A stretch of DNA of 51,813 nt from Microbispora rosea subsp. aerata (GTDB taxonomy: Bacteria > Actinomycetota > Actinomycetes > Streptosporangiales > Streptosporangiaceae): positions 1 through 51,813 of the forward strand of contig NZ_BMPY01000041.1 in the NCBI RefSeq assembly GCF_014647835.1. The letters run 5' to 3'. The notes beneath the pieces were generated by a model. The model worked only from the letters and a program-made list of their open reading frames with translations. It searched no databases and had not been told where the DNA came from. This document shows, in pieces, positions 49,712 through 51,813 of the stretch. Within the stretch, counting starts at the first letter, position 1. Every line of letters starts with the position of its first letter. The position numbers and the translations under genes are program-made.

Positions 49712-50827
49712 ATGTTGCGGCTCCACGACACCCTGACCCGGCAGGTCGTGCCCGTCGCCCCGGCCGGTTCGCGGATCCTGCGCATGTACACCTGCGCCGC
49801 GCACGGGCCCGCCGGCCTCTCCGACCTGCGCCCCGCTCTGCTCGCCGACCTGATCCGCCGCGTCGCCGAACGCGCCGGGCTGCGGGTGCTCGCCTGCCGC
49901 GCCGTCTCCGACCTCCGCCGAGAGGGCGGAGACGGCCAGGCCGCGTCCCTCGACGCCGACGCGCTCGCGCTCAACATGCGCGCCCCCGAGCACTCCCCCA
50001 GGACCAGCGAGACGATGGGCCTGGTGATCGAGCTCATCGGCAGGCTCATCGAGCGCGGCCACGCGTACTCCACCCCGGAAGGCGCCGTGTTCTTCGACGC
50101 GGCGTCCTTCCCCGCGTACGGCGAGATCTCCGGCGAGCCCGGCTCGGCGTCCGACTGGCCGCTGTGGGAGCCGCTGCGGGAGCCGTTGCGGGTGCCGGCC
50201 GGCGGCGGCGCGGGGCAGGCGTGGGACGCGCCCTGGGGTCGCGGGCTGCCCGGCCGCGACATCGAGTGCTCCGCCGCGCCGCTGCGGTTCCTCGGCCCGC
50301 GCTTCGACCTGTACGTGGGCGGGTCCGACCTGTGTTACCCCCACCACGAGAGGGCGCGGGCCCAGTCGAACGCCGCGACGGGCCAGGAGAGCGCCGCCCA
50401 CTGGGCCCACTCCGGGCGCCTGCTGTTCGAGGGCCGCCCCGCCGACGTCGGCGACACCGTGCCGCTGTCCGGCATCGTCTCCGCCGGCCTCGACCCCCTC
50501 GCCGTACGGCTGGCCCTGCTGGAGCACCACTACCGGCGGCCGATCGACCTCACATGGGACGCCCTGCGCGCCGCCGACGAGGAACTGCGGCGGCTGCGGC
50601 GGAGGGTGGCCGAATGGGCGGAGTCGCCCAGCCGCCCGATCGACACCGCCCACGCCGAACGCGTCCAGCGGGCGCTGGACGACGACCTCGACACGCCCGC
50701 CGCGCTGCGCCTGCTGCGCGACCTGGAAGCCGACGAGTCGGTCGCGCCGGGGTCCAAGTTCGAGACCTTCCTCCACTTCGACCACGTGCTCGCCCTCGAC
50801 CTGCCCGCCGCCATCGGCCGAATCTGA
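49712..50827 (+). CDS. Cysteinyl-tRNA-synthetase-like protein lacking HIGH and KMSKS
   Basis: This 371-residue protein belongs to the CysRS/MshC class I synthetase superfamily. It has YTCAAHGPAGLSDLRP (Cys28, where CysRS has YTCGPTVYDYAHIGNARP), RDIECSAAPLRFLG (Cys186) and YVGGSDLCYPHHERARAQSN (His211/His212/Glu213), so the zinc ligands of the cysteine-binding site are kept. The ATP motifs are missing: no HIGH at 34-37, and GRPADVGDTVPLS replaces KMSKS at about 241-253. It may bind Cys or an analogue without activating it, or be a regulator. It is not MshC, which keeps both motifs. The start ATG 49712 is leaderless. Placement after the helicase cassette may be coincidence. Confidence 0.85.
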   Translation: MLRLHDTLTRQVVPVAPAGSRILRMYTCAAHGPAGLSDLRPALLADLIRRVAERAGLRVLACRAVSDLRREGGDGQAASLDADALALNMRAPEHSPRTSETMGLVIELIGRLIERGHAYSTPEGAVFFDAASFPAYGEISGEPGSASDWPLWEPLREPLRVPAGGGAGQAWDAPWGRGLPGRDIECSAAPLRFLGPRFDLYVGGSDLCYPHHERARAQSNAATGQESAAHWAHSGRLLFEGRPADVGDTVPLSGIVSAGLDPLAVRLALLEHHYRRPIDLTWDALRAADEELRRLRRRVAEWAESPSRPIDTAHAERVQRALDDDLDTPAALRLLRDLEADESVAPGSKFETFLHFDHVLALDLPAAIGRI

Positions 50828-50828
50828 C

Positions 50829-50857
50829 GCCCCGGGCCTCACCGACAACGCCGGGGC
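50829..50857 (+). terminator. Weak hairpin after gene 49712
   Basis: GCCCCGG (50829-50835) and CCGGGGC (50851-50857) with a 15-nt loop, 2 nt after the stop, with no U-tract. Confidence 0.4.
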
Positions 50858-51348
50858 ACGCACCTCACGCCGTGGCCGCCCGTGTGAAGCCCACTGCGCG
50901 AGCGGCCGCCTGTGCGGGCCCCGCTGCGAGAGCGACCACTTGTTCCGGGCCTCCGTCGTTACCTGGGCACGCGGCGGACGGAACGGCGCGGGTCGCGGCC
51001 GGTAGGAGACAAGGCAGCGACGCGTGAGACCACCGCCACCGGGCGGGCCGCTACCAGTCGTGCGCGCCGCCGTCGGCGTCTCGGGCGCCGGCGGGGATGA
51101 CGCCGACGGCGTCCGTCGTGCCGGGGGGCCGAGGCGGTCCCGTGACCCCACGCAGGACATGATCGACGGCTACGCCGCCTCGACGTGCTTCCCGTCCGGG
51201 GAAGAGCGTGTCGCCCCGTTGTTCGCGCGTGGCGCGCTTGGCGCGGACTTGACCTGCTGCTCCAACTATTCGCTTCCGGCAGGTTGCCGACAGTGACGGG
51301 ACCTTGCGACAATTAATACAAGCTTTCGAATCCAATTGAGGAGGTGCG
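50858..51348. other. Non-coding gap with short degenerate repeats
   Basis: The 491-bp gap has loose repeats of about 29 bp near 50877-50960 (GCCGCC(C/T)GTG...CTGCG(C/A)GAGCG). I find no supportable gene. The right end (51300-51340) is AT-rich, with TTGCGA, AATTAATACAAG and TTCGAATCC, and probably contains the promoter of the gene at 51349, although no box pair fits well. Confidence 0.45.
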
Positions 51349-51813
51349 ATGGATCTGTTCGACTTCGATCCAGAGCACCTTCGTCGTTCGAATGGTGACG
51401 ATGAGTGGTGGGACCGGCTGATCGCCAATTCCCCGCTGTGGTCGTCTGAGGGTTCTCTCGCCCGCGAGCCCTTTCCGATCGTCGGCTTCAATCCGACGCG
51501 GCACGCGAGATGGAACACGGGCACGGCCACCGGCGACGACACGCCCGGTGCCGCAAGCACAAGCAGCCCGGGCACGAACGCCGCCGACGCGGCTGCCGGT
51601 CGCGCTCGCACCGACGGGGCTGCCGGTGATGACATGTGGGCCGGCACCCGCGCTGATACCGGCGAGCGGCATGCCGACGCGGGTGCTGCCGATGGTGGTT
51701 GTCCTCGGCCTGCCGGTGGCGCGGCTGCCGGTCCCGCGGATACCGGTACCGATGCTGCGGCTGCGGCTGCCGGTGCCGGTTTCGGTGACGCGGGTGGTGC
51801 CGGTGGTGGCGGC
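51349..51813 (+). CDS. Partial gene, Ala/Gly-rich protein, runs off the window
   Basis: The frame is open from ATG 51349 to the last base (155 codons). The start has a strong SD (GAGGAGGT, 51338-51345). The first 60 residues (MDLFDFDPEHLRRSNGDDEW; then IANSPLWSSEGSLAREPFPI) look like a globular or structured start and use less GC-rich codons than the rest. From about residue 65 the sequence is Ala/Gly/Asp/Thr low-complexity with repeated Ala-Ala-Gly and Gly-Thr codons (GCT GCC GGT repeats). I recognise no domain. The end lies outside the window. Confidence 0.6.
   Translation, partial: MDLFDFDPEHLRRSNGDDEWWDRLIANSPLWSSEGSLAREPFPIVGFNPTRHARWNTGTATGDDTPGAASTSSPGTNAADAAAGRARTDGAAGDDMWAGTRADTGERHADAGAADGGCPRPAGGAAAGPADTGTDAAAAAAGAGFGDAGGAGGGG

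Noticed and set aside
49712-50827. MshC (mycothiol cysteine ligase) identity
   Set aside because: MshC keeps HIGH and KMSKS ATP-binding motifs; both are absent here.
49136-51160. Long minus ORF of 674 codons across two genes
   Set aside because: It is a shadow of the C protein and CysRS-like genes and has no motif.

Overview
The window is very GC-rich (GC-skewed third codon positions, many GTG and some TTG starts) and reads as the chromosome of a filamentous actinobacterium, most likely Streptosporangiales (Nonomuraea/Streptosporangium/Microbispora type). The evidence is actinobacterial marker families (DUF3107, DUF3117, DUF6758, 7Fe ferredoxin beside an aminotransferase, PaaX family) and, from memory of the H37Rv gene order, two blocks syntenic with Mycobacterium tuberculosis: TetR/DUF3107/ferritin-like/RhlE (Rv3208-Rv3211) and O-methyltransferase/sigE/rseA/htrA/tatB/mrp/DUF1003/MgtE-like (Rv1220c-Rv1232c), extended by DUF3117, tag, a DivIVA-like gene, LOG, dapE, an aminotransferase and fdxC (Rv1177-Rv1211 area).

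Region by region. 1-5290 is accessory: tandem repeats, fragments of decayed genes (a discoidin/CBM-like domain, a DnaE2-like polymerase, an MFS transporter) and three secreted small proteins. All three have 31-residue signal peptides, and two are Asn/Trp-rich paralogues with matching upstream elements and matching structured 3' UTRs and terminators. 5291-7293 is a divergent Ku / LigD-polymerase NHEJ pair. 7361-14343 is a plus-strand run (TetR, DUF3107, RhlE helicase, alpha/beta hydrolase, MpaB-type oxygenase), interrupted by a minus-strand ferritin-like gene. 14294-16663 is a minus-strand operon of an Fe-S RecB-like nuclease, a metallo-beta-lactamase-fold protein with lost metal ligands, and DUF6758. 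16736-24259 holds a NUDIX hydrolase, a 1130-residue membrane-anchored protein with a repeat-rich probable beta-propeller outside, a CPBP protease, a CitE-like lyase and an EamA exporter.

24345-32823 is the envelope-stress/Mrp/Tat block: MgtE-like/DUF1003/mrp on plus; tatB, htrA, rseA and sigE on minus; then an O-methyltransferase, pepA and DUF3117. 33004-41514 carries PaaX/enoyl-CoA hydratase, tag, a DivIVA-like protein, two LOG-family proteins, dapE, a lysozyme-fold protein, DUF4178, dapC and fdxC, so two lysine/peptidoglycan precursor genes lie close together. 41613-43920 has a small SH3-like protein, an orphan solute-binding lipoprotein and a methyltransferase.

44005-49664 is the most interesting part: a three-gene cassette in which a SF1 (UvrD-like) helicase with an N-terminal RelE/ParE-like domain lies between two paralogous large proteins. 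One paralogue carries an intact sigma-70-region-4-like helix-turn-helix plus two winged-helix (HARE-like) segments; the other has a degenerate HTH, a Pro-Glu repeat linker, and lacks the winged helices. No function is proven; it looks like a nucleic-acid-surveillance or defence-type module. It is followed by a cysteinyl-tRNA-synthetase-like protein that keeps its zinc ligands but has lost the HIGH and KMSKS motifs. The window ends inside an open Ala/Gly-rich gene. At least nine genes appear to be transcribed as leaderless mRNAs, with a TANNNT box exactly 6 or 7 nt before the start codon.
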